Part shown: positions 31,935 to 41,600 of the stretch, piece after piece | How positions within the stretch are numbered: position 1 is the stretch's first letter | How the letters are laid out: each line of letters begins with the position of its first letter | Assembly (NCBI GenBank): GCA_002070115.1 | Contig: MWCO01000018.1 | Span: 1-64,000, forward strand | Source of the DNA: Deltaproteobacteria bacterium ADurb.Bin207 | GTDB taxonomy: Bacteria; Myxococcota_A; Polyangia; Polyangiales; Polyangiaceae | Direction: 5' to 3' | DNA: 64,000 bases | Made by a program: the position numbers and the translations under genes | The notes under the pieces: generated by a model | Seen by the model: the letters and a program-made list of their open reading frames with translations, nothing else | What the model was told of the DNA's origin: nothing | The model's database searches: none

Positions 31935-32342
31935 ATGCGTATTCTCATCAACGGTCGCACGGTGGACGAGGACTTCATCGAGCGCGTCGAGGAGATCAGC
32001 GAGCAGAACATCAAGCGTTGCATGCAATGCGGCACGTGTTCGGCGTCATGTCCGATGGAAGCGGACATGGATTTATCGCCGCGCGTGGTGATGCATTTTA
32101 CGCAGATGGGTTTGCGCGACGTGGTGCAGGGTGCGAATACGGTTTGGATTTGCGCTTCTTGCCATACGTGCGAGGCGCGCTGTCCTCGAGGGGTCGATCT
32201 GCCGAAGATCATGGAGGCCATTCGGCTACTGACGCTTCGTAAGAACAAGGATGCGGTCGATCCGAGGCAGCTCGAGGCGACGGTCATTGATGAAGCTCCG
32301 CAAGCGGCGATGGTTGGCTGTTTTCGCAAACTCACGGCATGA
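31935..32342 (+). CDS. HdrC-like iron-sulfur protein
   Basis: 135 residues from the ATG six bases after GGAGG; a longer frame upstream is not supported. Two ferredoxin-type motifs (C-x2-C-x2-C-x3-CP) are at residues 28-39 (CMQCGTCSASCP) and 72-83 (CASCHTCEARCP), giving two [4Fe-4S] clusters. The layout is that of heterodisulfide reductase subunit C and related electron-transfer subunits. It is the first gene of the redox module and would wire electrons between the HdrB-like and FrdB-like subunits. The next gene starts at or just after its stop codon. Confidence 0.88.
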   Translation: MRILINGRTVDEDFIERVEEISEQNIKRCMQCGTCSASCPMEADMDLSPRVVMHFTQMGLRDVVQGANTVWICASCHTCEARCPRGVDLPKIMEAIRLLTLRKNKDAVDPRQLEATVIDEAPQAAMVGCFRKLTA

Positions 32343-32350
32343 GGCATTCG

Positions 32351-33241
32351 ATGAAAGTAAGCTACTATCCTGGCTGTACGCTCAAGACCAAGGCGCGCAA
32401 TCTCGAGGACACGGCGATCGGAGCGTTGGCGGTATTGGGGGTCGAGCTTGTCGAATTGCCGCGATGGAACTGTTGTGGGGCGGTGACATCGCTAGCACAA
32501 GACGATCTTCTGCATATGTTGGCGCCGGTTCGTGACTTGATTCGTGCAAAAGAACAAGGAAGCGACAAGCTCGTGACCATCTGTTCGATGTGTTACAACA
32601 CGTTGGCTCGGGCGAATTTGCTGATGCGCAACGATGCGGAGAAGCGCGATGCGCTCAATCGGTTCATGGACGAGGAGCCGGATTATGCAGGCGAGGTGGA
32701 GGTTATCCATTTGCTCAACTTCATTCGGGATGAAGTCGGATGGGATAAACTTCGCGCGGCGGTCAGGCGTCCGTTGACTGGCTTGCGGGTGGCGCCTTAC
32801 TACGGATGCACGTTGGTACGGCCCGCGGAAGTGGCGATCGAGCCAGCGGTGGACGCTACGGTGTTCGAAAAATTCATCGAAGCCTTGGGCGCACAGCTCG
32901 TCCACAATCCCGGCGCGTTCGACTGTTGCGGTTCCTACCAAATCCTGAGCCATCCTAAACAAGCGCTCGCGGCTTCCGCCGAGTTGCTCGGAAAAGCCAA
33001 AAACAAGGGAGCCGATGTGCTCGCCTTGAGTTGTCCGTTGTGTGATTACAATCTCGGAAAACGGCAAAACGAACTCGTGGCCGATCACGGTCTCGAATCC
33101 AAACTACCGACGATCTACTTCACACAATTGCTTGCCGTGGCATTGGGGCTCGATTCGTCCCTTTGCCACTTCGAACTCAATCATGAGGGAACGCGTTCCC
33201 TGCTCGAAGAGCGAAACCTGATTTCGACGGTTGCTGTTTGA
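32351..33241 (+). CDS. HdrB-like protein with two CCG iron-sulfur motifs
   Basis: 296 residues, start chosen because GAGG lies six bases before it; the ATG at 32339 overlapping the previous stop is an alternative. Two complete CCG motifs are visible: C9, C41, C42, C78, C81 and C153, C192, C193, C228, C231. In HdrB each motif holds a noncubane [4Fe-4S] cluster that splits heterodisulfides. Similar subunits (SdhE, TfrB C-terminal part, MfrE) replace the heme membrane anchor in type-E succinate:quinone oxidoreductases and in thiol:fumarate reductase. So it could take electrons from a thiol pair, a quinol or a soluble carrier. Well conserved; partner uncertain. Confidence 0.9.
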   Translation: MKVSYYPGCTLKTKARNLEDTAIGALAVLGVELVELPRWNCCGAVTSLAQDDLLHMLAPVRDLIRAKEQGSDKLVTICSMCYNTLARANLLMRNDAEKRDALNRFMDEEPDYAGEVEVIHLLNFIRDEVGWDKLRAAVRRPLTGLRVAPYYGCTLVRPAEVAIEPAVDATVFEKFIEALGAQLVHNPGAFDCCGSYQILSHPKQALAASAELLGKAKNKGADVLALSCPLCDYNLGKRQNELVADHGLESKLPTIYFTQLLAVALGLDSSLCHFELNHEGTRSLLEERNLISTVAV

Positions 33242-33328
33242 TGGTTTTGCTGGCGCTTCGATGGAGTGTCAGCGAGCTTGGGTACCACCATCCCCGGGGT
33301 GGGGTGAGAGCTTGAACGAGAGGTCTAG

Positions 33329-34105
33329 ATGAGCACCACTGCACCGATTGGCGAGGACAAAATTGTTGCCAAGGTTACCTCGAAGCACGTGCCAATCTAC
33401 GTGATGGGCAAGCGCTATGACGTGCCCGACTCCCTCACCATCATGAAGGCGATGGAGTATGCGGGATACAAGTTCATCCGAGGCTGTGGATGCCGTGGCG
33501 GCATCTGTGGCGCCTGCGGAACCGTGTACAAAAAACCAGATGACTACAAGATCCATGTCGGGCTTGCGTGTCAGACGGTGGTGCAAGAGGGAATGCATCT
33601 CACGCAAATCCCGTTCTATCCCGCGACTCGAACCGTCTTCGATTACGAACAGACTCCTGCCGTAGCCGAGGCCGTTTTCAAGGCCTATCCGGAACTGTTT
33701 CGCTGTGTGGCCTGCAATGCTTGCACGAAAATCTGCCCGATGGACGTGCCCGTCATGGACTACGTGGCCGCCATCAAAAGAGGCGACTTCGAAAAGGCCA
33801 CAGAGCTTTCTTTCGACTGCATTCAATGTGGCCTTTGTGCGTCACGCTGCATGGCCGAAATGGCGCAGTATCACATCGCCCAGATGGTTCGTCGGATTTA
33901 CGGGGGCAAGATCAAGCCCAAGGCAACCCATCTTGCCGTGATGGTCGATAACGTCAAAGCCGGGAAGTTCAAAGACGGTCTCGAACAACTCAAAAAAGCC
34001 GATGTAGCCACACTAAAACAACTTTATATGTCTAAGGACGCTCGCGAAATCGAACCGAATATGTCCGAGGACGAGTGGGTTCCCACCAACAACGCATACC
34101 TCTGA
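33329..34105 (+). CDS. FrdB/SdhB-like iron-sulfur subunit
   Basis: 258 residues; AGAGG lies five bases before the ATG. The N-terminal plant-type ferredoxin fold holds four Cys (RGCGCRGGICGACG, then LAC), one [2Fe-2S] cluster. The C-terminal part has CVACNACTKICP and CIQCGLCASRC, two full C-x2-C-x2-C-x3-C motifs, so two [4Fe-4S] clusters rather than the [4Fe-4S] plus [3Fe-4S] pair of common SdhB. A basic helical C-terminus follows. It should pass electrons between the flavoprotein and the Hdr-like subunits. Starts 87 bases after the HdrB-like gene and 13 bases before the flavoprotein. Confidence 0.9.
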   Translation: MSTTAPIGEDKIVAKVTSKHVPIYVMGKRYDVPDSLTIMKAMEYAGYKFIRGCGCRGGICGACGTVYKKPDDYKIHVGLACQTVVQEGMHLTQIPFYPATRTVFDYEQTPAVAEAVFKAYPELFRCVACNACTKICPMDVPVMDYVAAIKRGDFEKATELSFDCIQCGLCASRCMAEMAQYHIAQMVRRIYGGKIKPKATHLAVMVDNVKAGKFKDGLEQLKKADVATLKQLYMSKDAREIEPNMSEDEWVPTNNAYL

Positions 34106-34118
34106 GGAGTGATTGGTC

Positions 34119-35792
34119 ATGCCTTACCCGCAAGCTTTGAAAGAACTCATCAAGAAGGTGGAGGCAACTCGTCCCGAGCGCGTGGCGCGAAAAAAGAAGG
34201 GTGAAGAAGTTCCCTTCATGTCGCTCGACGAACGAGCGGCCACGTTGCAATTTCACCCGGATGTGAAAGAGGAAGGGCGTCGCGCATTGCTCGTCGGACC
34301 GAGCAAAGGATATCGCCTCGCCCATGAATACGCGGATCTGCTCGAAGCAATGCCCCGCGTAGACCCGGACAAAGTCGACCTTTCCACCCCACATATCGAA
34401 ACAGATGTCCTCGTGATTGGAGGTGGAGGCGCTGGCACCGCGGCTGCTCTTCTCGCTCAAGAGCAGGGAGCCAAAGTCCTTGTCGCCACCAAACTCCGTC
34501 ACGGTGATGCCAACACCATGATGGCCGAAGGGGGCATTCAAGGATGCTCCAAGGGACACAAAGACTCGCCTTACTATCATTACCTCGACGTCATGGGGGG
34601 CGGCCACTTCGTCAACGTCCCGGAACTCGTGGAAACCCTCGTTACGGAAGCTCCTGATGTTCTCCAATGGCTCGAGCACCTCGGCATGAACTTCTCCAAG
34701 TTCCCCGATGGACGTCTCAAGACCATGCACGGTGGTGGCACCTCGCGAAAACGGATGCATTACGCCGCCGATATCACCGGCGCCGAAATCATGCGCACGA
34801 TTCGCGACGAGGCTCGTAATCGCGCCGCAGATATCACGGTCCTCGAGTTCTCGCCCGCGGTCGAACTCATCCTCGACGATCAGGGCAAGTGTGCTGGTGC
34901 TTTGCTATACAATATGGAGACCGAAGAGTACTTGGTCGTGCGCGCCAAAGCGGTTGTGATGGCGACGGGCGGCAGCGGGCGTTTGCATGTCCAGTCCTTC
35001 ATGACGACCAACCATTACGGCGCCACCTTCGATGGTGTGGTGATGGCGTATCGTGCCGGGGTGCCCGTTTGCTTCTTGCACACGATTCAATATCACCCGA
35101 CCGGGGTCGTATTCCCTGAGCAGGCCGAAGGTATCCTCATCACTGAAAAATTCCGCGGTATTGGAGCCAACCTCGTCAATGTGGAAGGCAATCAATTCGT
35201 CAATGAGCGCGAACCGCGCGATGTCGAAGCCGCGGCCATCATCAAGGAGTGTACGAAAAAGGGACTTGGCGTGCCTACGCCCACTGGCCGCTTCGGCGTG
35301 TGGCTCGACTCTCCGATGATCGAAGACCTTCATGGTCCGGGAACCGTGGAAAAGGAGTTCCCTGGCAAGCATATCCTTTACGAACGTTTCGGTATCGATA
35401 TCTCCAAAGAGCCCATGCTCATTTACCCCACGCTCCATTATCAAAACGGTGGACTCGAATACCAATCCGACGGCTCGACCCGTATCGCTGGGTTGTACGT
35501 GGCGGGAGAAGTCGGCGGTGGCGTGCATGGGGAAAACCGGCTCATGGGCAATTCCTTGCTCGACATTCTCGTGTTCGGCCGACTCGCTGGTGCGGCCGCG
35601 GGGGTGTACGCAAAAGCAAAAGGGGCTTCCCTAGGAAAACTATCCCTGGACCACGTTCGTGTCTTCACCAAAGAACTTCAAGAAAGCAAGGTAGGAGCCG
35701 ACCGAGTCTCTCCCTTGTTGCTCCCGGACTATACGCTTCTGGATACCAAATCCCGCCAGCTCACCAGCCACTACGTTGGCAGTCTGAGATAG
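34119..35792 (+). CDS. FrdA/SdhA-like flavoprotein, FAD probably non-covalent
   Basis: 557 residues; GAGGAG nine bases upstream decides the ATG over a nearby TTG. A 93-residue N-terminal extension precedes the FAD-binding GGGGAG (101-106). Substrate residues of fumarate reductases are present: QYHPTG, the proton-shuttle Arg in EPRD, the HY in LHYQNGG, and the R of GENRLMGNSLLDILVFG. The His that covalently binds FAD in common SdhA/FrdA is replaced by Asn132 (DANTMMAEGGIQ), and the RGEGG loop reads RGIGA. So it most likely interconverts fumarate and succinate with loosely held FAD, as in thiol:fumarate reductase. The short C-terminal tail also lacks the usual long capping domain extension. Confidence 0.92.
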   Translation: MPYPQALKELIKKVEATRPERVARKKKGEEVPFMSLDERAATLQFHPDVKEEGRRALLVGPSKGYRLAHEYADLLEAMPRVDPDKVDLSTPHIETDVLVIGGGGAGTAAALLAQEQGAKVLVATKLRHGDANTMMAEGGIQGCSKGHKDSPYYHYLDVMGGGHFVNVPELVETLVTEAPDVLQWLEHLGMNFSKFPDGRLKTMHGGGTSRKRMHYAADITGAEIMRTIRDEARNRAADITVLEFSPAVELILDDQGKCAGALLYNMETEEYLVVRAKAVVMATGGSGRLHVQSFMTTNHYGATFDGVVMAYRAGVPVCFLHTIQYHPTGVVFPEQAEGILITEKFRGIGANLVNVEGNQFVNEREPRDVEAAAIIKECTKKGLGVPTPTGRFGVWLDSPMIEDLHGPGTVEKEFPGKHILYERFGIDISKEPMLIYPTLHYQNGGLEYQSDGSTRIAGLYVAGEVGGGVHGENRLMGNSLLDILVFGRLAGAAAGVYAKAKGASLGKLSLDHVRVFTKELQESKVGADRVSPLLLPDYTLLDTKSRQLTSHYVGSLR

Positions 35793-35794
35793 CT

Positions 35795-36946
35795 TCAATC
35801 CTCAACACAGAATCTCCGTATTATCCGACTAAGGATATCGACCATAGGATCGAGGCGCGAGGCTTGCACATACTCATCCGGTTGATGGGCCTGGGCGATG
35901 TCGCCAGGGCCCAACACGACGACGTCCATGCCAAGCCGTGCGTAATGGGGAGCTTCTGTTCCGTAGCCTGCTGAAGTCGCACGCTTTTCCGTGACTAGTT
36001 CCGCGAACTGCACGAGGGGAGACTCCGACCGGGTACACAAGGGTTCCGTTCCCGGATACAGAGCATCGATCTCGAGTTGCAGGTCATGAAAAGCAATGGC
36101 TTTTTCGATTCGTTCTCGCATCGTGGTTCGAAGACGCGTGATATCCATTCCGGGAAGCGGTCGAAGATCCATCTGCAACTCGCATTGTCCGCAAATCCGA
36201 TTCGGATGATCGCCACCATGCAACGTCCCGAGATTGAGCGTGGGAATGGCCACACGAAAGTTGTCATCGCGGTGGGAAGCAAGCTCTTCGCGCCACGCGA
36301 CCATGGCATTGCATACGGCGAGCATGCCATCCAGCGCGCTTGCTCCCCCCTTGGGATCGCTTGAATGGCCTGATTTACCCGTCAGGCGCACCCGTGTCAT
36401 CATCATGCCTTTGTGCATGCGGACCGGTTCGAGCGATGTTGGCTCCCCCAAAACAGCCCAACGCGCGCGTGGTTTCCCTGCTTCCACGAGCTTGTGGGCG
36501 CCGAGCATCGCGCATTCTTCATCCGCAGTAGCCACAAGGTACAGAGGTTCGCGAAGGCTATGGCGTGAGAATCGTTGAGCGGCTTCTATGGCAACGGCGA
36601 AGAAAACCTTCATGTCGGCAATGCCAAGCCCGTAGTAGCGACCGTGATCCAAGGTAAGGCGGTAGGGATCGAAGGACCATCTTCCGTGTTCGCAGGCTAC
36701 CGTATCGGCATGGCCCGCAAGCACGAGGCCGCCAGGGCCATCGCCAAGCCGCGCGATGAGATTGCTGCGGCTCGCAGCAGTACCAGATAGTGTTTGGAGT
36801 TCGATGGAGAATCCAAGATCGGATAACCAAGAAGCGAGAAGGTCAATGACACCCTGATTGCCTTCGTCTTTGGCCGGATCGAAACTGCTCGCGGAGGCGG
36901 TGGCCACGAGCGCTCGCATCATTTCGGTTCTATCGGGAGCGACCAT
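35795..36946 (-). CDS. argE: Acetylornithine deacetylase (M20 peptidase family)
   Basis: 383 residues from an internal ATG, the usual length of ArgE; the longer frame is not supported. The binuclear-zinc motifs are GHADTV (first His and Asp), GIADMK, the catalytic acidic pair ADEECAML, and a C-terminal APHYARLGMDVVVLGPGDIAQAHQ His. Dimerisation domain: GKSGHSSDPKGGASALD, typical. It cleaves N-acetylornithine to ornithine in arginine synthesis; related DapE or carboxypeptidase roles cannot be wholly excluded but the HSSDP and LGPGDIAQAHQPDE phrases favour ArgE. Its stop lies two bases from the convergent flavoprotein stop. Confidence 0.85.
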   Translation of the reverse strand: MVAPDRTEMMRALVATASASSFDPAKDEGNQGVIDLLASWLSDLGFSIELQTLSGTAASRSNLIARLGDGPGGLVLAGHADTVACEHGRWSFDPYRLTLDHGRYYGLGIADMKVFFAVAIEAAQRFSRHSLREPLYLVATADEECAMLGAHKLVEAGKPRARWAVLGEPTSLEPVRMHKGMMMTRVRLTGKSGHSSDPKGGASALDGMLAVCNAMVAWREELASHRDDNFRVAIPTLNLGTLHGGDHPNRICGQCELQMDLRPLPGMDITRLRTTMRERIEKAIAFHDLQLEIDALYPGTEPLCTRSESPLVQFAELVTEKRATSAGYGTEAPHYARLGMDVVVLGPGDIAQAHQPDEYVQASRLDPMVDILSRIIRRFCVED

Positions 36947-37086
36947 GGCGCCATGTTGGCATATTTCCCAACTTCGAGCTTTTGTTCTCCGCAACAAGAG
37001 CGGGGAAATGACTTTCCTGGTTTTGGGGTAGACTGTGGTTTGTCTATGGAATGGATGGCTGTCAGGGTACGCTCGAGGGTGATGAC

Positions 37087-38115
37087 ATGAGAGGCTATGG
37101 GCGAAGTTCGATCCGGTTGCTTCATCCTTGCATCTTGATGATGCTTTGGTTGACCTGGGCGGGACTGTCTTGTTCGCTCGACCGATCCGGGAAAAGCGCG
37201 GGCGGCATTTCCCCTCATGATGCCGCGGCACCAGAAACTGAGATACCAGACTCGGACTTCCCGATTGTGGATGTTATGGACGATGCGCCACAGAAGGTGG
37301 ATGGCCAGGCCGGCTCCAGTGGACAGGGCGACAGTGGCGTGGGTGGTAATGGACAAGCCGGTTCAAGCGTCCAGGCTGGTGCGGCTGGCAGTGCGATCGA
37401 TGCGGGTATCAACGTCGTATGTCCCGACAAAGGGGGGAAGATGGTGGCTCTGCCGGGAGGCGTATGCATCGATAAAACGGAAGTGACCCGCGCGGCCTAT
37501 AGCGCCTGGCAGCCCATGGCGGTCAAGGATATGCAACCGAAGGAGTGCCAATGGAATGAGTCCGTTGAACCAGATCCACAGTGCATGAATCACCCCAAAG
37601 ACGTGTGCAAAAAAGACTGCGACGAACACCCTCAGGTCTGTATCGATTGGTGTGACGCATGGTTGTTTTGCCGTTCCCATGGCAAACGGTTGTGTGGGTC
37701 ATGGTCTACCGCTTCGTCGACGGACATTTTCGATGACTATGACGATGAAGAGAAGGATGTATGGTATTACGCCTGTTCATCGGGAGGCGCGAACGACTGG
37801 ACCTTCGGCGATCAGGTCCCCGAACCGAGACCCTGCAATTTCGGCCACAATTCGGACTCCGGTTCCACCGTAGCCGCCGGATCGATGATGGATTGTCAAT
37901 CGCCAAACCCACTATTTGCCGGCGTTTTCGATCTGACGGGCAATGCGGCGGAATGGCAAGACTCCTGTGCCGCAAGCAAGGGAAAAAAAGATGATTGCCG
38001 TTTGCGCGGCGGCTCTTATGACCGTGGAGCCCCGAGCAATCGCTGCGATTCGGAGCGGGTCGAAAAACGGGATACCGCTTCTTTCGCTACCGGATTCCGA
38101 TGTTGCTGGCCCTGA
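37087..38115 (+). CDS. Lipoprotein with formylglycine-generating-enzyme (SUMF1-like) domain
   Basis: 342 residues from an ATG with GAGGGTGA upstream. The leader ends in a lipobox (GLSC, Cys at about 28), followed by an acidic/Ser/Gly/Ala-rich linker to about 120. The C-terminal domain is FGE-sulfatase-like: VCIDKTEVTRAAYSAWQ, WCDAWLFCRSHGKRLC, TGNAAEWQDSC, RLRGGSYDRGA, GFRCCWP. It has many Cys, as do myxobacterial members. Most such domains outside true sulfatase maturases have lost the copper-binding Cys pair and probably bind ligands rather than oxidise Cys; here only CC near the end is suggestive. No sulfatase gene is adjacent. Confidence 0.78.
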   Translation: MRGYGRSSIRLLHPCILMMLWLTWAGLSCSLDRSGKSAGGISPHDAAAPETEIPDSDFPIVDVMDDAPQKVDGQAGSSGQGDSGVGGNGQAGSSVQAGAAGSAIDAGINVVCPDKGGKMVALPGGVCIDKTEVTRAAYSAWQPMAVKDMQPKECQWNESVEPDPQCMNHPKDVCKKDCDEHPQVCIDWCDAWLFCRSHGKRLCGSWSTASSTDIFDDYDDEEKDVWYYACSSGGANDWTFGDQVPEPRPCNFGHNSDSGSTVAAGSMMDCQSPNPLFAGVFDLTGNAAEWQDSCAASKGKKDDCRLRGGSYDRGAPSNRCDSERVEKRDTASFATGFRCCWP

Positions 38116-38173
38116 CCACCTTGCTCTTGCGATACGATGGCTGGATGTATCAAAAACGATGAGGGTGGACGTC

Positions 38174-38506
38174 ATGACGATCCAGATTTTCGGCTCTCCC
38201 AAATGTAAACGGACGCGAGCGGCCGAACGCTTCTTCAAGGAACGAAAAATCCGCGTTCAGATGATCGATCTGGCCGAACAAAACTTGAGTCCTGGAGAGT
38301 TCGATGCCGTCAAGAATCACGTTGGACTCGAAGCGATGATCGACGCATCGAGCAAAGAATACAAAAGGCTGGGTCTGCAACATTTGAGTTTCGACTTGGA
38401 GCAGAAACTGCGGGAGCATCCGCTGCTGCTTATGACTCCCGTGGTGCGTCATGGATCGGAAGTGACGGTGGGAGCCAAACCCGATGTGTGGAAGACGTGG
38501 ATCTGA
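38174..38506 (+). CDS. ArsC/Spx-family thioredoxin-fold protein
   Basis: 110 residues from an ATG with a GAGG-type site 9 bases upstream. The thioredoxin fold starts IQIFGSPKCKRTRAAERFFK (one active-site Cys), and TPVV follows in the middle as in ArsC. The C-terminal Lys-rich ending is ordinary. Members reduce arsenate with glutathione/thioredoxin or, as Spx-like forms, act as regulators; a single Cys and the absence of an ars operon make the arsenate role uncertain. It follows the FGE lipoprotein by 58 bases and is followed by a strong terminator. Confidence 0.75.
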   Translation: MTIQIFGSPKCKRTRAAERFFKERKIRVQMIDLAEQNLSPGEFDAVKNHVGLEAMIDASSKEYKRLGLQHLSFDLEQKLREHPLLLMTPVVRHGSEVTVGAKPDVWKTWI

Positions 38507-38526
38507 TCACCGAATCCGCTATCGAC

Positions 38527-38557
38527 CCCACGGATGGAGCAATCCTTCCGTGGGTTT
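38527..38557 (+). terminator. Rho-independent-type terminator after the ArsC-family gene
   Basis: The hairpin has an 8-bp outer stem (CCCACGGA 38527-38534 with TCCGTGGG 38547-38554), one mismatch, then a 3-bp inner stem (GGA/TCC) closed by a GCAA tetraloop, followed by TTT. It lies 20 bases after the stop codon. The T-run is short, so it may be weaker than a full terminator. It also sits upstream of the convergent macroglobulin stop. Confidence 0.65.
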
Positions 38558-38637
38558 CGAGATGTCTCCTTTGCGATGTAACTATTTGATATTGTTGATA
38601 ATTTAAGGAAAGCGGACGGCTGGGGAACGGTGAGGCG

Positions 38638-41600
38638 TCATGGCTTCACGTCGATCATCGTGGCTCCGGTTCGACCAAATATTTCGGGCTGGTACATCGA
38701 TTCAACACGCGTCGAAGGCATGACGAATCGCCCGATGGTCGTGGCTCGAGCGAGGTATCGATAGTGGTACATGCCCGCGGCCATGTGGTCGACGAAAAAC
38801 AGCGCGCGGTCATCGCGCAGTTCCTGCCGGAACCAACTAGGCAACAACACGCCACCTCTCGCAAGAGCGTCCTGTTGTTCGCGGGGAGAGGGGATATCGT
38901 CCAGCGCATCGTCTTCTCCCCCGAAACCGGCTATGGCGAGCGACCCGGCGGTAGTCGCTAACGATGCATCGATCGCCTCCAAACCAGCGGGAATGGGATC
39001 TTCGATGATCACATAGTCGTGTGGTTGCGGGGCGACGACGAGCAGGTCCACGAGAACCAGTTCGCCACCGCGAGGGGAAGGAAATCGGTCCATGCCGCTG
39101 GGCACACTTCGGATGGAGGAAGCCAGGGATTCGGGAGTCACGACGCGCATTGCTTTTTGAACGAAAAATCCGCGGTCGATCGGTTCTTTGGGAAGCTGTT
39201 TGCGTGCGTAACGGAGCCGGGCTTCGTAGTGCAGGGTGCCTTTGCCGTTGCCTCCACGCTGAAACGCCAAGGTGTTGCCTCCAGCCTTCACCATTCGACT
39301 TGCAGGCAGAATCGTTTCCGTGGACTTGACGCTTCGCCCGGTCATGGCTTGTTGCAAGATCTGCTCATCGCCCAACCATACGGTTGCGGTAAAGTCCGGT
39401 TCTTCAAATTCCTGCGCCTTTCGATACTCGTCGAGAGCGAGCAGGGCGTATGCGGCTTCTTGTGTGTTTCGCCAAGTGCCTTGTTGCCTCGCCCCGAGCA
39501 GACCGCGGGTCATGGGCTCTGCCAGCGCATGATTCTTCTTGACGGAAAGAAGTGCGCGAAGCACCAGCGCATTGGTTCGCGTCGTCGAGTCCATCAATTC
39601 TGCGTAAGCATCACCAAGGTTTTCGGTGACCAAGGCCTGGTTGCCTTGAACGCGAATATGGCCTTCGATATCCCTTATGAGTTCGTCGCGTCCCTTTTCA
39701 TCTCCGCCACCCATGGCCATGGCGTGAGCCAAATACGCTTTGGCAAAGAGGGGAAGATCGGCGCGTTGATCAAATAGCCGGTTCATATAACCAGGGTCGG
39801 ATACCCCCATCTCCGCGAGGATATCCATGACGAACGCGGCGGTCGTCAGCCCATGGGAAGCCGTTTCATAATCATCGAGATATCGTCGAAGATAGGTTCT
39901 ACCGTTTTCGATTGTCTTTTTGGGAACGGAAGCCCCCGCTTTTTTCGCATGATACAGGCTCCACAAGGCATACGCGCTCACCCATGGATGGCTGGTTCTC
40001 GATTCGTCCCACAGCCCAAATCCCCCATCGTAGCGCTGACGTCGCACGAGCTTCGTAACGGTATTCGTGATGAATGCATCCGTGTTTTTGGGAAGGGGAA
40101 GGGAGTAGAGCCGGGCCAGTTCTCGCAAGGGAATCAGTGGCACCAAACGGCTGGCGAGTTGTTCCGTGCATTCATACGGGTATTCCGTGAGATACTCCAC
40201 ACTGCCCGCGAGACCTACGAGCGCTGTCGATGCCACTGACACATTGATGCTCCCCACATCAGTGCGAATGGCGGAAAGATCTCCCAGCATTTCTCCGGTG
40301 GCTGAACGCGTGGAACCGTATAACGCAACGCTTTCGAGCGAAGTCGGAGCGCGCACCGCCTTGGTGATTTCAACGCTGTCTTGTTCTCCTCCGCCCTGCA
40401 CGTGAAAGCGGACTTTGGCATTACCCACCGAGTTCGCGCGAAACCGGAAGCGCACCTCGCGAGATTGCCCCTTATCCAATTCGACTTGGCGCACCGACTC
40501 TCCCACGAGTTCCAACCCTTGCACGGTTGCTTTCACGTCAATGGCCGACTTGGGCAGTGTTTTCGACGTAAGTACGACTCCGGCGTCGATCTCGTCGCCG
40601 GCTCGGAGAACACGTGGAAACGCTGGCCGCGCGAGCAACGGAAGACTGGTGGTGACGGTCGATTGTCCAAAGCCGAATTGGTCGGTAGCACCCACGACGA
40701 CCGCCATGATGCGATAGCTGGTTAGGCTGTCGGGTAGTTTGAAGGTTGCCTTGGCCTTTCCCGATTCATCCGTGATGAGGGATGGGTTGAAATAAACACT
40801 CTGCCGGAAGTCGCTGCGTGCAGCGCCTCCACCTCCCCCATCGAGTCCCTTGTCTTCTCCGACCGTGCTTGCGAAGGGGCTCAAGGTGAGACGAGCCAGA
40901 TCGGTGCGTGCTTCGGTGAATCCGACGCGCAGAGGATGGGGCTCGGTAAATATGGGGATCGGATCGGGCGTTTTGTAGTCAGTCAGCATGAGAACGCCTT
41001 CATCGACGGCATACAAAGTGACCTCTGCGCGTTGGCCTTTTCCTGCGCGATCACGGATCTGAAGGTCCACGGCTACCTGTTCGCCCGGTCGATAATCCTT
41101 TTTGTTTGCGTTCACCTCGACGTTCAAGCGCTTGGATTCAGGGTTGATTTGAAGATTTGCGTAACCGATGCGGAACGCTGGAGCGCCGACGTCTGGAGCG
41201 TTCCATTGGGCAGGAGCGGCTTTCGAACGCCCCCGCAGCAGCACGACCGATACGTACGCGTTGGGATGGAAGTCGGCGGTGATGGGGATCGACAGCGTTG
41301 GCATCGATCCGTGCAACTGCATTCGTCGATGAGAATAAATCCCCGCACGCTCCACGGTGACGAGCGCTTCGGCGTTTTGGAAAGGAGATTTGACCAGGAT
41401 GCGTGCCGTTTGTCCCACCTCATAAGACGTTTTGTCAGGAACCAGTTCCACCCGCATATCATCGTGTTCTGCCCAACCGGACTCACCGCTTCCCGTAGCG
41501 TATAGATACGTGGAAGCTGCCACGGGATTGCCTCGAGCGTCTTTGGCTTTGGCCCGGAGAATGAAATACCCAGCGGTGGGGACCTTCAGGTTGCAGCTCG

